Of a stretch of DNA of 64,000 nucleotides, positions 9,675-19,000 are shown piece after piece. The DNA comes from Bryobacterales bacterium. Lineage in GTDB: Bacteria; Acidobacteriota; Terriglobia; Bryobacterales; Bryobacteraceae. The position numbers and the translations under genes are program-made. The notes under the pieces were generated by a model. It ran no database searches. It had not been told where the DNA came from and saw only the letters and a program-made list of their open reading frames with translations. The DNA is taken from contig PMSX01000047.1 in the NCBI GenBank assembly GCA_003167495.1, positions 1-64,000 on the forward strand. The letters run 5' to 3'. Each line of letters opens with the position of its first letter. Positions within the stretch are counted from its first letter, which is position 1.

Positions 9675-9931
9675 CAGTACCCGTTAAGGGGACAGACGCG
9701 ATTAGCATCGAGGCCGACGTCTACTAACCGAGCACGCATGGGCATTAAAATAGCGCGCTGCCGTTCTAAACTTCCCTCCAATCCACGATCCCAACGTCGC
9801 TGATTAAGTGGCGACTCAGTCATGGTCGATGTTCGGATTCCCACAGCCATGCCCCACATCAACTGCCGATGCGTCTGCTCGCATATGATGGAGTGTTGTG
9901 CTGGGCACTGTTTATCGGAATTGGAGCCTCA

Positions 9932-10375
9932 ATGAGTGTACAAATCGAGCAGAAGAGCTATGAGATGCCCCCGCGAGAGGGGATCAGCATCGCACATTTT
10001 CTCACCGTCACCGACATCGAGCGATCGGCTCGCTACTACGAAAAGGTTTTCGGCGCTCGCATCCTGAGCCTGGGTGATGGCAACGCACCTGCATACCTTC
10101 AGCTTGCGAATATCTGGATGATTCTTAACGTTGGAGGAGGGCCGACCCCGGATAAGCCGACGGTAACGCTCAGCGTCCCCGACCCGAATCACATCAACAG
10201 CTTTATGAATTTCCGGGTTGCGGATATCCAAGCGTGCTATGAACTTTGGAAAAGTCGAGGAGCGGAGTTCATTACCCAGCCGATCCCCAAGTACGGCGAG
10301 ACGCGCTGCTACATCCGCGATCCTGACGGATATATCATCGAGGTCGGACAGAGCACCGACCTTACCTACGGTTGA
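9932..10375 (+). CDS. VOC family protein (glyoxalase/bleomycin-resistance fold)
   Basis: 147 residues forming two beta-alpha-beta-beta-beta modules of the vicinal oxygen chelate superfamily. Visible hallmarks: the opening AHFLTVTDIERSARYYEKVF segment, the metal-type positions in the second half, and the DPDGYIIEVGQ ending. Start at ATG 9932 with GGAG a few bases upstream; the frame is open to 9869, but without a ribosome site. Function is not predictable within this superfamily (isomerase, dioxygenase or antibiotic-binding protein). It is followed by a large inverted repeat that may end transcription. Confidence 0.8.
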   Translation: MSVQIEQKSYEMPPREGISIAHFLTVTDIERSARYYEKVFGARILSLGDGNAPAYLQLANIWMILNVGGGPTPDKPTVTLSVPDPNHINSFMNFRVADIQACYELWKSRGAEFITQPIPKYGETRCYIRDPDGYIIEVGQSTDLTYG

Positions 10376-10478
10376 CGCTCAGCCGGGAAAAGCATTCTCA
10401 CATTCCCAGACGAGTTGTCGCCCGCCTATCGGGTATATAGAAGCGAGACTCCGTGATTCGTACCGATAAACGCTAGGG

Positions 10479-10549
10479 CTGTATCTGGAGAGACCCGGCG
10501 AGAGATCCGGGGAGATCCGGGATGAAGAGGCGGGTCTCTTTAGATACAG
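10479..10549. repeat. Large imperfect inverted repeat (19-base arms)
   Basis: Left arm 10479-10497 and right arm 10531-10549 are complementary at 17 of 19 positions; the only mismatch is a central GG against AA. The loop contains a short direct repeat of GAGATCCGG (near 10502-10520). It lies about 100 bases after the VOC stop. It may be a bidirectional transcription stop without a T-tract or a terminal repeat of a small mobile element. Confidence 0.7.
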
Positions 10550-10706
10550 ACGTTTGAAGGAAGCCAGCCGAAATTCACGTGCTGGGCGCGGGCCTATGGG
10601 TATTCAATGAACGGGAGGAAATTGGCGTCTTTGTTTCCGACAGCGGGAAGCGAGAGAAAGCGCAAAGAAGGCGATTGCGTTGTATAAGAAGCTCGTGAAC
10701 AGCATC

Positions 10707-10740
10707 GAAGACACTCTAAGCGAGTGCTTCTTTTGTTTTA
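10707..10740 (+). terminator. Rho-independent terminator-like hairpin
   Basis: GAAG-A-CACTC, loop TAAGC, then GAGTGCTTC: a nine-pair stem with one bulged A, followed directly by TTTTGTTTTATTTTG. The layout (stem then U-tract) is that of an intrinsic terminator on the plus strand. No convincing gene ends just upstream, so it may close a small RNA, or the VOC transcript if that reads through the inverted repeat at 10479. Confidence 0.6.
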
Positions 10741-10823
10741 TTTTGTTGCGGAGACGCACTTCAAGTGCGCGTGCCGGAGCAAGCGATGGTTCCGTCAATG
10801 GTGCCCGTTACGAACTGTCACAC

Positions 10824-10873
10824 AAGCTCTCCCGGCCAACAGATCTCCGCGAGATCTGTTGGGCAGTGAGCTT
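10824..10873. repeat. Perfect 12-base-arm hairpin with outer complementary arms
   Basis: CCAACAGATCTC (10836-10847), loop CGC, GAGATCTGTTGG (10851-10862) is a perfect inverted repeat. An outer pair AAGCTC (10824-10829) and GAGCTT (10868-10873) extends it across a small internal loop. There is no U-tract behind it, so it is not an ordinary terminator. It could be a structured RNA part or a protein-binding site. Confidence 0.65.
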
Positions 10874-11238
10874 CTCTATGACGAGCATGGAGCCGCCACA
10901 GCAGGGGCAGCGCCAGGAACAATCACGCGGTGGTAAATCGGCGGTGACGGAGGCAACCGCTGGTATTGGCGCAGCGTTGAGCAGCTTGAAACACAGCGGC
11001 AGAAGTGCACGCCGCCGACTAGGCAAGACCAGTCAGCAGAACGCCACGGCTGGCCTTGCCCGTGTGTGAGAGCGAAGGGTTGAGCAAGCCGTTTTTCAAG
11101 CCCGAAGTAAACATGAGGAGATCTGGCTCGCCGAAATGTCGGATTACGGCTCAGTCTTGGTGACTTTCTCTGTTCTCTGCTTAGTTGTCAATCGGCGAGA
11201 GCCCTCCCTCATTTCGAAGAATTGCTTTCGACAACGTT

Positions 11239-11903
11239 TCAAAGCTTCAGCAACTGGGACTTTCTGTGGCTTACAACGCGCTTATGGACGTCCTGGGGTT
11301 CAGTGACAACCACGGCCCGCGAGGCTTTCTTCGCCCGAATTGCCCTCGCCGTGCTTCCCGAAAAGATAACAATCCCCAATCCCATTCCGGCGAGGCCGCT
11401 ATCTGTTGGTTCGGGAACTGAGACCAGCGAAGCCAAATCCACGTCGACCGCGAAATGCATGTCTTCGCCTGGCTCCAAGTTTCCTACTCCAGTGAAGCCA
11501 TCAGCCACGGTGCCCGTGCCAAGATTTTCGGCAAAAGAAATGTTTTCGAATGCCGAGATTGCTAATTGGTAAGTGCCTGCCGGCAAGACGCCGCCATCCA
11601 GCAGTACGTCGTAACACTGGCCTCTAACCGTATTAGTTATTGCACCCGCCGGCCAAGTCGTGCCGAAAAAGGTGGACGCAACAAAACTTCCGTCGGCATC
11701 GAATAAGCTCAAATACAGTTCAAACCCGCCCTGCACGATTGTCGTTCCGTCACCATTGGCGCCCCGCCGTAACTGAACGTCACCGCACTCATATTCGAGA
11801 GTGACGAAACGACAAACGTCTCCACCACCGCTGCGTACTGGGCATAGTCGCTATCTGTGTTGGCCGCACCCAATGTGCAACCCGGCCCACAGCTGAATTT
11901 CAA
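11239..11903 (-). pseudogene. PEP-CTERM sorted protein, frameshifted and probably 5'-truncated
   Basis: Two frames together give one protein of the PEP-CTERM/DVUA0089-like kind. The upstream frame (11709-11903) ends in VTFSYGG; the downstream frame (11239-about 11760) continues ANGDGTTIVQGGFELYLSLFD once one base is skipped near 11755-11765. The C-terminal part has the exosortase signal VPEP (with the following Thr), a hydrophobic stretch GMGLGIVIF and then basic residues. The expected N-terminal signal peptide is missing: the upstream frame starts after a TGA with only a weak TTG. Exosortase substrates are normally exported and processed at this tag. The extension past the basic residues (about 30 residues) is longer than usual. 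I call it a pseudogene, but a sequencing indel could explain the frameshift. Confidence 0.7.
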
Positions 11904-11974
11904 TGTGCTGCTTCGCCTTAGTGGTCACGGTTGTGCCAGGGGACCCGGTTGAGAACTCTGACAGACGTTAAAGC

Positions 11975-12883
11975 TCACTGTCGTTCTAGGGATTTACGGT
12001 CCCAATTTGCGAGATCGGCAGCGGCGCCATACGAGCTCTGCAGAAAATTCAAGAGAGCATCGTCCGGCGAAGAGAGCACTCGTACATCATCGTATTTGAG
12101 TATGAACTCCCCCAATGTGCGGTTGTATTGAGCGGCGGCGGGTTCAATCGGCTTTTCGGCTAGACCTATCGGCTCTGGAGCCGCGTAGCAGTAAAAAGCC
12201 GCATCGCCGAATCCGCCATTACCCGGCCAAAAGCCTGCGCTGATCACCTCGTGTGAATAGGCTTCGCGAGTGATTGAGTCTGCGTCCTTTCTAGGAGGTG
12301 CTGGCCGTCCTGAAAATCGTGTGACCGCAAGATCGAAACTTCCCCAAAAGAAGTGAACAGGACTTACTTTGCCAATGAAGCGAGAAGAGAACTGCTGAAA
12401 AATCTGGTCGATGTGCACCAGTGCCCTCCAGAATCTATGCGCATATTCGGGCTCATAAGAAGCATGTTCGCGATCTTCGGCAAAAGGGATAGGAGATTTC
12501 ACTTCCACTGGTGTGGGATGGATGTGAACCGACACCCCTAATACCGCTAGGACGCGTTGATATTCAGCATAGAAATCCGCTACCGTCTGCGCTCGCAGCG
12601 GAAGGGACAGACTTGCCCCTGAGCTAAGCCGGAAAAGCAGATTGTGACTCACGAAATCGAATTCGATCTCTAGCATTTCCGCTCCCCACGGCATGGCTGA
12701 AGTGTTCAGCCCGTGGGCACTCACATATAAGGGTACATTCCACCAATGCGCCTGCAGCGGACTGAGCGCTAACCTTGTTTTGCCTACTATCTGGGTCCAC
12801 AGGTGTAAAGTGTCCGCCGTACTTTGCCAGTTCGACCACTTGAGTTCGGGCCACCTTTTCGGATCTATTTGCAAATCTGACAT
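11975..12883 (-). CDS. DUF5996 family protein
   Basis: 302 residues with the family's opening pattern: WPELKW, then ADTLHLWTQIVGK (residues about 12-37), followed by ALSPLQAHWWNVPLYV, then FDFVSHNL, and later HFFWGSFDLAVTRFSGR. No signal peptide, so cytoplasmic. Function is unknown in the family. ATG at 12883 has GGAG about 12 bases upstream (weak) and AAGGTG closer. Length fits the family. No operon partner: the neighbours are the PEP-CTERM remnant and a long non-coding gap. Confidence 0.8.
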   Translation of the reverse strand: MSDLQIDPKRWPELKWSNWQSTADTLHLWTQIVGKTRLALSPLQAHWWNVPLYVSAHGLNTSAMPWGAEMLEIEFDFVSHNLLFRLSSGASLSLPLRAQTVADFYAEYQRVLAVLGVSVHIHPTPVEVKSPIPFAEDREHASYEPEYAHRFWRALVHIDQIFQQFSSRFIGKVSPVHFFWGSFDLAVTRFSGRPAPPRKDADSITREAYSHEVISAGFWPGNGGFGDAAFYCYAAPEPIGLAEKPIEPAAAQYNRTLGEFILKYDDVRVLSSPDDALLNFLQSSYGAAADLANWDRKSLERQ

Positions 12884-13467
12884 GAATCACCTTCGCTCCT
12901 TTAACTAGATTACGGTCGCCGCTGCAAAACCAAATCTGTGACTTCTTCGGAGTCAGATATTGTAAGAAGGTTTCGAACAATACGACTTGCCAGCTTCAGA
13001 CTACAACTCCACCACGCACCATTTGTGGACGGACTCGGCAACAATCCGGCGCCGGACTTGTCGAGTTGACGCCTATTTGCACTTTGGTCACGCAGCGTCG
13101 AGTTCGTCGAGTTCATTGAACCACTCCGACCTATCATGGCACCGATTCGCGCGCAGGAGTTTTAACGAAGAACACGGACGTTGATTCAGTCGCCGTTCCG
13201 TCCCGGCGACGCTGCGAACGATGAGGGGAGCCTAGCCGACTTCTCATTAGGAAATTAGTTTCCAGAATAGTCGGACGATGCGGGAGCGGGACGGGCAGCT
13301 CTACCTACCCTTGAGGCCGCAAACAAGGATTGGCCGGTTTAAAGGCGTTTAGACCGACAAGGAGGGAAGCTCGGCGCTCGTTCCAGTCGCTACGGCACTG
13401 GCGGCGCGCGTTGAAGTCGGAAAGCTGGAAGACAATGGAGAACTCTCTCTCAATTTCGTTCAGCCGC
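12884..13467. other. 584-base gap, nothing recognised
   Basis: Only short frames without protein-like composition. I see no tRNA, no terminator with a U-tract and no long repeat. Confidence 0.5.
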
Positions 13468-14037
13468 TTAGCCGCTGCCGATTTCCGCTAATAGCCAGGC
13501 ACGCGCCAGTCTCCAATCGCGCAACACTGTGTCCGGGGATACCTTTAATACCTCGGCCGTTTCTTCCACGCTTAACCCACCAAAGAATCGCAGCTCGATG
13601 ACTCTTGCTTTCCGCGCGTCCAGGTCAGCCAGAGCGGTCAACGCGTCGTCAAGTCCGATCAGCTCGCGAGCCCGGCCGGATCCGAGTTCCGGAAGCTCGT
13701 CCAGATTCACCTTTTCCACTGGCCCGCCGCGCTTGGCCGCGACCCGCCGCCGAGCCCGATCCAGCAGGATACGGCGCATGATCTGCGCCGAGATCGCGAA
13801 GAAATGCGCGCGGTGCTGCCAGTCCACGTTCGTAACATCGATCAGTTCTAGAAAGGCTTCATGAACCAAGCCTGTGGTTTGAATGGTCCGCCCAGGACGC
13901 TCATTCTGCATGCAATGTCCAGCAATGCGCCGAAGCTCGTTATAGACCCGCGGCGTTAGACGTTCTAGTGCGGCTGCGTCGCCGCCCGCCCAAGCGCGCA
14001 GAAGCCGTGTAGTTTCAGAGGTTTCGCAATCTCCCAT
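13468..14037 (-). CDS. ECF-type sigma factor (Sigma70_ECF-like HTH family)
   Basis: 189 residues. Region 2 lies at about 10-90 (LVHEAFLELIDV, then HRAHFFAISAQIMRRILLD), and region 4 at about 125-185 (LDARKARVIELRFFGGLSVEETAEVL, ending with a helix-turn-helix WRLARAWL). This subgroup is known in Acidobacteriota and Planctomycetes for sitting next to Ser/Thr kinase genes and needs no classical anti-sigma factor. ATG at 14037 chosen because the frame upstream lacks conserved residues. It is divergent from the metalloprotease and kinase genes (about 100 bases apart), which suggests it acts with, or is controlled by, that kinase. Confidence 0.88.
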   Translation of the reverse strand: MGDCETSETTRLLRAWAGGDAAALERLTPRVYNELRRIAGHCMQNERPGRTIQTTGLVHEAFLELIDVTNVDWQHRAHFFAISAQIMRRILLDRARRRVAAKRGGPVEKVNLDELPELGSGRARELIGLDDALTALADLDARKARVIELRFFGGLSVEETAEVLKVSPDTVLRDWRLARAWLLAEIGSG

Positions 14038-14138
14038 AAATCCGGCTGGGAGGGAATTATATCCCACCGGAAATTTCTTTGCGCGACGTTCCAGTTTTCC
14101 CTTCCCGATTGCGCCTGAGGAGCGACGGGAGAGAACAA

Positions 14139-14729
14139 ATGAAGTTGACGGCGATGATGCTGATCATAGGCGCGGTGGGATACGCCCAATCAGATGCTAT
14201 AGACCGTAAGGTTACCGTTTGTACAGAAGGCGACGCAGCAGCTTTGGGGGCGGCGCTGCGTGCCCAGACGCTCGTTTCCAAGATGTTCGCCGAAATCGGC
14301 GTAACCATCGAGTGGCGATACGGCCTCCGCAATTGCCCCGCGGAAAGTATCCGCGTCAGCCTGAGCCGGAGCACCGCGACAACTCTGAAACCTGGCGCCC
14401 TCGCCTACGCCCTGCCATATGAGGGTACCCATATCGAGGTCTTCTATGACCGCATCTCGAAGAACTGGGAGCTCGCCATGGTTCCGGCCGTTTTGGGTCA
14501 CGTGCTGGTTCACGAGATCACGCATATTCTCGAAGGCTTCAGTCGGCATTCTGCTTACGGTGTCATGAAGGCGCATTGGGACGAACGGGATTACTTTCTT
14601 ATGAAGCGCAAGCCGCTTGCATTCGCTCCTGAGGATCTCGATCTGATTTACCGCGGCCTGACTGCGAGGGCGCGCGGTGCCATGGTGGCCAGGAATGTTC
14701 CCAACACGACGCTTGCAGGCCAGCAGTAG
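14139..14729 (+). CDS. Exported HExxH metalloprotease-like protein
   Basis: 196 residues with a signal peptide (residues 1-17, AQS) and a zinc-protease style helix LVHEITHILEG with His125, Glu126 and His129; His137 in SRHS is a possible further ligand. The family is small and, from memory, common beside kinase/ECF loci in acidobacteria; its substrate is unknown. ATG at 14139 follows GGGAGA with good spacing; the frame is open to 14079. It is 11 bases upstream of the kinase gene and so almost certainly co-transcribed. Possible role: a periplasmic protease acting on the kinase sensor or on its ligand (inference). Confidence 0.75.
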   Translation: MKLTAMMLIIGAVGYAQSDAIDRKVTVCTEGDAAALGAALRAQTLVSKMFAEIGVTIEWRYGLRNCPAESIRVSLSRSTATTLKPGALAYALPYEGTHIEVFYDRISKNWELAMVPAVLGHVLVHEITHILEGFSRHSAYGVMKAHWDERDYFLMKRKPLAFAPEDLDLIYRGLTARARGAMVARNVPNTTLAGQQ

Positions 14730-14740
14730 GAGGAATATTA

Positions 14741-17569
14741 TTGGTCGTTATGACCCGCGAGCGCTGGCGGCAAATTGAGAAACTCTACCACTCCGCTCGA
14801 GAGGACGGCCGCGAGGTTCTTGCGGGTGTTGCTCCCGATCTACGCCTCGAGGTGGAGCGTCTGCTTGCGCAGGATTCCGAAGGCGCGATTCTGGACGGGC
14901 CTGCGGCGGAGCTTTTCGGGACCTCCACAGTCACACAATTCACCCCGGGTCTCCTGTTGGGGCCGTATCGCATCGAAGGACCGTTGGGCGCCGGAGGCAT
15001 GGGCGAGGTGTTCCGCGCCACCGATACCCGGCTCGGCCGCGCCGTCGCTATCAAGCGGGGTCACGAGCAGTTCAGCGAACGTTTTCATCGCGAGGCGCGC
15101 GCGATATCGTCACTGAACCATCCGCACATCTGCACGCTTTACGATATCGGGCCCGATTACCTCGTTATGGAGTTGATCGAAGGCGAAACACTCGCAGCGC
15201 GTTTGACGCGCGGCAAACTTTCTGTGGAGCAGACCATTCACTACGGATCGCAAATTGCCGATGCACTTGCCGCAGCGCACGCCAAGGGCATCGTCCATCG
15301 CGACCTGAAGCCTGCCAATATCATGCTCACCAAATCCAGTGTAAAGGTCCTTGATTTTGGGGTCGCAAAATCGTTGCAGGACGAAACCCTCACGGCGAAT
15401 CACGTAATCACGGGCACACCGGCCTACATGGCGCCCGAGCAGCGCGAGGGCAAGGAATGCAGTCCCCGCACTGATATCTACGCGCTCGGTCTGGTCCTAC
15501 GCGAAATGGCGACGGGCCGTCGCGACGCAACAACCGCGAGCCTGCCTGCACACCTCGGACATGTCATCGAGCGCTGCCTGGAAAACGATCCGGAACAGCG
15601 CTGGCAAGCGGCTTCGGACGTTGGCAAAGAACTGGCGTGGGTGGTGGAATTGGCGGCAAACACCGCGCCTGCGTTTCAAAAAGATCGGAACCTCGGTTCG
15701 CGGCAACGGCAGCCGGATGTGCTCATCGCAAGCAGCATTAAACGATACCACGTAGTGCTCGGTGCCGCCGCGGTTATCGCGATCGTGGTCGCGATAGGCT
15801 GGTTCGCGGATTCCCAGCGGTCCAAGGTCCCGGCTGAGCTCACACAGAAATGCCTGACCTTCAACTCAGGCGAGGCTCATGTTAACAGCGCCGCGATTTC
15901 TCCCGATGGGAAATATATTGCTTACTCCGATGTTGCAGGGATTCATCTCAGGCTGCTTTCGACAAACGAAGAGAGGCTCATCCCACGGCCGCCCGGTGTT
16001 CCGGAATCCATATTCTGGGACGTCGCTTCCTGGTTTCCCGACGGGACGGAACTGCTGGCTAATCTGACTCAGCCCGGCGATGAAAGGAGCATGTGGACTG
16101 TGTCGCTGCTGGGGCAAGCTCCGCATAGATTGCGCGAGCGCTCCTTCGGGTTTGAGGTTTCACCAGACGGCAGCCACATCGCCTTCGCGCCGCGAGGAGG
16201 AACGGCTTCCGCGCCGGTGTTTTTCGCCGGTTCTGCCCGCGAAATCTGGGTGACAGATAGGCAGGGAAACTATGCTCAAAAGCTCGTCGGCGTTGCAGAC
16301 AACGAGTGGCTCTATTCCGTACACTGGTCGCCAGACGGACAACGTCTGGCGTACATTCACGTCCGGAACACCCCACGAGGATTGCTGGCCTCGCTTGAGA
16401 CCTGCAACTTGAAGGGGGCGACCCGGTCAGTTGTGCTGGGTGACCCGGGTCTTCAAATTTGGGACTCATGCTGGCTTCGAGACCGGCGGATTGTCTATTC
16501 GCGGCGGGAGTCGCCTGGTTCAGACGACAGCAACCTTTGGCAAATCGGTTTGGATGATAGTTCCGGAGCGCCCACGAGCGGCTCGAAACGCATCACGCAA
16601 TGGTCCGGAGCACAGCTCGAGGGACTAAGCCGGACTGCGGATGGCACGCGCCTTGTACTCAGGAAGGAGATTTTTCGACAGCAGGTCTATGTCGGGCAAC
16701 TCTCCTCGGCGAGAACGCTGATGGGTGCGCCTCGACGCTTAACAAACGATGACAGTATCGACGAGGCCTACTCGTGGACGGCGGATTCAAAAACGGTGCT
16801 GCTCATGTCGCGCCGCAACGGTAAATACGAGATCTTCAAACAGGCCATCGCTGAGAACACAGCCGAAGCTCTCGTGATACAAGCACAAAGCGCGCTTCTG
16901 CCACGGGTCAGCCCAGATGGCAAATGGGTACTCTACTTTTCGACGCCACCGGGACATGAGTGGGCGCCCACCCTGACTCAAATCATGCGTGTGCCCATCA
17001 ACGGCGGATCACCGCAGTTTCTTCTCGAATCACGAAACTTCTGGGATCTTCAGTGTAGCCGCAATCCAGCAACACCTTGTGTGGTTCTTGAGAGAAGCCA
17101 AGATCGGAAGCAGTTTCTCGTATCGCTCGTTGACCCACTGAAAGGCAGAGGTAAAGTTCTCCGGTCCATTGACACTGACCCGGCAGCCCTCGCCTATACA
17201 GATGGACTTTCTCCCGATGCATCGACTTTCGCAATCGCCAAAAAAGTCGAGCCCAACATTCACATCCATTTAATTTCGCTTTCAGGGGCACCCAACCGTG
17301 AGATCGAGCTGAACGGCTGGGGAAACATCACCGGTCTTGACTGGTCGGCCGACGGGAAAGGGTTCTACTGTGGCTCTCTATCTCCGGGAGGCGGAACTCT
17401 CTTATATGTGGACAGGACGGGGAAGTCGCAGGTGCTATGGCAGGACAAGGGAGCCGCCACCTCTGCCTTCGACGCCATGGATGGCATACCATCACCCGAC
17501 GGCCGCTATCTGGCGATGCCAGGCGGTAGCGTAGTGACGAGCAATGTCTGGATGCTCGAACATTTTTGA
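14741..17569 (+). CDS. Receptor-like Ser/Thr protein kinase with WD40/TolB-type propeller
   Basis: 942 residues. Cytoplasmic kinase domain at about 74-320: glycine loop LGAGGMGEV (82-90), VAIK Lys105, HRDLKPAN with catalytic Asp188, DFG, and GTPAYMAPEQ. One membrane segment at about 332-352 (AAAVIAIVVAIGWFA). The C-terminal 580 residues are periplasmic, with PD40/TolB-like blades (repeats of the type ISPDGKYIAYSD). Start: TTG at 14741, because AGGAGG lies 7 bases upstream; the ATG at 14750 is too far from it. The N-terminal 70 residues match the usual short domain that precedes such acidobacterial kinases. Co-transcribed with the metalloprotease-like gene and divergent from an ECF sigma gene. 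Confidence 0.92.
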   Translation: MVVMTRERWRQIEKLYHSAREDGREVLAGVAPDLRLEVERLLAQDSEGAILDGPAAELFGTSTVTQFTPGLLLGPYRIEGPLGAGGMGEVFRATDTRLGRAVAIKRGHEQFSERFHREARAISSLNHPHICTLYDIGPDYLVMELIEGETLAARLTRGKLSVEQTIHYGSQIADALAAAHAKGIVHRDLKPANIMLTKSSVKVLDFGVAKSLQDETLTANHVITGTPAYMAPEQREGKECSPRTDIYALGLVLREMATGRRDATTASLPAHLGHVIERCLENDPEQRWQAASDVGKELAWVVELAANTAPAFQKDRNLGSRQRQPDVLIASSIKRYHVVLGAAAVIAIVVAIGWFADSQRSKVPAELTQKCLTFNSGEAHVNSAAISPDGKYIAYSDVAGIHLRLLSTNEERLIPRPPGVPESIFWDVASWFPDGTELLANLTQPGDERSMWTVSLLGQAPHRLRERSFGFEVSPDGSHIAFAPRGGTASAPVFFAGSAREIWVTDRQGNYAQKLVGVADNEWLYSVHWSPDGQRLAYIHVRNTPRGLLASLETCNLKGATRSVVLGDPGLQIWDSCWLRDRRIVYSRRESPGSDDSNLWQIGLDDSSGAPTSGSKRITQWSGAQLEGLSRTADGTRLVLRKEIFRQQVYVGQLSSARTLMGAPRRLTNDDSIDEAYSWTADSKTVLLMSRRNGKYEIFKQAIAENTAEALVIQAQSALLPRVSPDGKWVLYFSTPPGHEWAPTLTQIMRVPINGGSPQFLLESRNFWDLQCSRNPATPCVVLERSQDRKQFLVSLVDPLKGRGKVLRSIDTDPAALAYTDGLSPDASTFAIAKKVEPNIHIHLISLSGAPNREIELNGWGNITGLDWSADGKGFYCGSLSPGGGTLLYVDRTGKSQVLWQDKGAATSAFDAMDGIPSPDGRYLAMPGGSVVTSNVWMLEHF

Positions 17570-17962
17570 CGCTTATCGTTCCGTAAACGGCGACTCGAGC
17601 AGCACACAACGAAGCGACCCAATGCGGTAATTGTGCCTGGAGTACGCCGCCGAAAGCAGTGCGGCTTCAGTTATCAACACGGCCGCAAAACGGTAGACAT
17701 CTATCGGGAAGTGCTCCGACGCGGTGCCCCGTGGTGGCCCTTAAACCGTTGATAACTCTGGCGGTTGTACCGGTCTGGCCGGATTAGTCCTGAGAAAACG
17801 GCGATGGGTCCTTTGATCCCGGGAAATTAGTTCCAGATTGGAGCCGCTAATGCGACTTTTCCGCGTTAGCCCGATTGGGGGACTGCCATGCCCCGGCAAT
17901 GGTGTGCGAGTTTACGACAAGAAAAACGAGTTCTGTCCTATCAATCCGAAAGCGGCGCGGAA
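17570..17962. other. 393-base gap between convergent genes, nothing recognised
   Basis: No gene-like frame. I see no strong hairpin with a U-tract between the kinase gene and the convergent TonB-domain gene. Confidence 0.5.
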
Positions 17963-19000
17963 CTATTGGTTCTGAGCCGCTGCCCGAAAGTTCACAGTTA
18001 CCGGAGCCGTGACACTGACCGCGTTTCCATTGAGAATCGTCGGACGATACTTCCACTGCAGAATCGCTTTTTTGGCGGCATTTACCAGCAAAGGATGCCC
18101 GCGCAGGAGCTGAAGAGATTTTATGGAGCCATCCTCACCTATAACGACGTTGAACTCCACTGAGCCCTGAATTCGAGCGGCTTGTGCCAGAGCGGGATAC
18201 TCGGGATCTACTCGTTCAATTAGATTTGCCTCTGCCACGGCCGCCCCGATTCGGACTGCACCGTGCGGGTCGTTGTCATTCTGCACGGCGTATCCAGCGG
18301 GAATTTCAAACATCTTCGGGTCCGGTTCTTCACGTTTCAGCTGAGTGAGAGAAACAAGCTGCGTGCCGTGGCGAGGATCGGTATGTTTCACACTGAGGTT
18401 CATGTGCAGTTCGTCTGAATACCAATATTCGTCCGTGATAGTTATTGCTCTGTCATTGCCGTCCTCGCCTTCGGGGATTGTTCGGGATCGACGGAAACCA
18501 TGAACACTCAGGCCCTCGATAGAAGAAAATCCTAGGTCGTCGCGCTGTACGTCTGGCCGAACGGCTGGTGTTTCTGAGGCCTGCGGTCGCGATGCAGCCA
18601 GCGAGACAACCGTTGCCTGCTGTGTCGCGGGGGTTAGCGTCGTCCTTGTGCGCGTGCTTGGGTCGAAAATCGTGATGTCACGAATGCGTCCCTCGCCTTG
18701 GTCCGAGGGCCGAAGATAGAAGCGATTTTCGTTGTGCGTGCGACCTTTGGAGTCGCGAGCGATTGTTGTCATCGTTTTGGTAGTGACAGTTGTGCCATCT
18801 GGCAGCGTCTGAATGTTGTCCATCATGGTTGTTGCACTAAACGGAGTGTTGGGGATCGCCGGAATGCTGACAATGGAAATCCACTCCGATATACCCACTG
18901 AGGGAACGTTTGGGCGTTCAGTTGCATCCTGAGCGGACACTATCGGCGCAATCAACAAGAGAGGCGCCCAAAGAGCATGAAAGTAGTTTTGGCAAAACAT
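17963..19000 (-). CDS. Exported protein with C-terminal TonB domain
   Basis: 345 residues. Signal peptide at 1-23 (ends VSA). The C-terminal 90 residues form a TonB_C domain: RVDPEYPALAQAARIQGSV, GEDGSIKSLQLLRGHP, then AAKKAILQWKYRPTILNG. The middle part (about 30-240) is of unknown fold. There is no N-terminal membrane anchor and no Pro-rich linker as in true TonB, so it is more likely a periplasmic or outer-membrane protein that uses the fold for other contacts. ATG at 19000 with GAGG eight bases upstream; a GTG at 19006 is too close to it. Confidence 0.8.
   Translation of the reverse strand: MFCQNYFHALWAPLLLIAPIVSAQDATERPNVPSVGISEWISIVSIPAIPNTPFSATTMMDNIQTLPDGTTVTTKTMTTIARDSKGRTHNENRFYLRPSDQGEGRIRDITIFDPSTRTRTTLTPATQQATVVSLAASRPQASETPAVRPDVQRDDLGFSSIEGLSVHGFRRSRTIPEGEDGNDRAITITDEYWYSDELHMNLSVKHTDPRHGTQLVSLTQLKREEPDPKMFEIPAGYAVQNDNDPHGAVRIGAAVAEANLIERVDPEYPALAQAARIQGSVEFNVVIGEDGSIKSLQLLRGHPLLVNAAKKAILQWKYRPTILNGNAVSVTAPVTVNFRAAAQNQ

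Larger units (their letters stand above)
10376..11238. other. 863-base stretch without a convincing gene, rich in inverted repeats
   Basis: No open frame here has the codon pattern or protein features of a gene; the longest (10680-11069, plus) reads as low-complexity Arg/Ser/Ala sequence. The stretch holds three strong hairpins, listed separately (10479-10549, 10707-10740, 10824-10873). A decayed gene or a mobile-element remnant is possible. A very short frame (10607-10687, 26 codons) precedes the terminator-like hairpin but has no support. Confidence 0.5.

Noticed and set aside
10680-11069. 129-codon plus-strand frame
   Set aside because: It runs through a terminator-like hairpin and a perfect inverted repeat and has no protein-like pattern.
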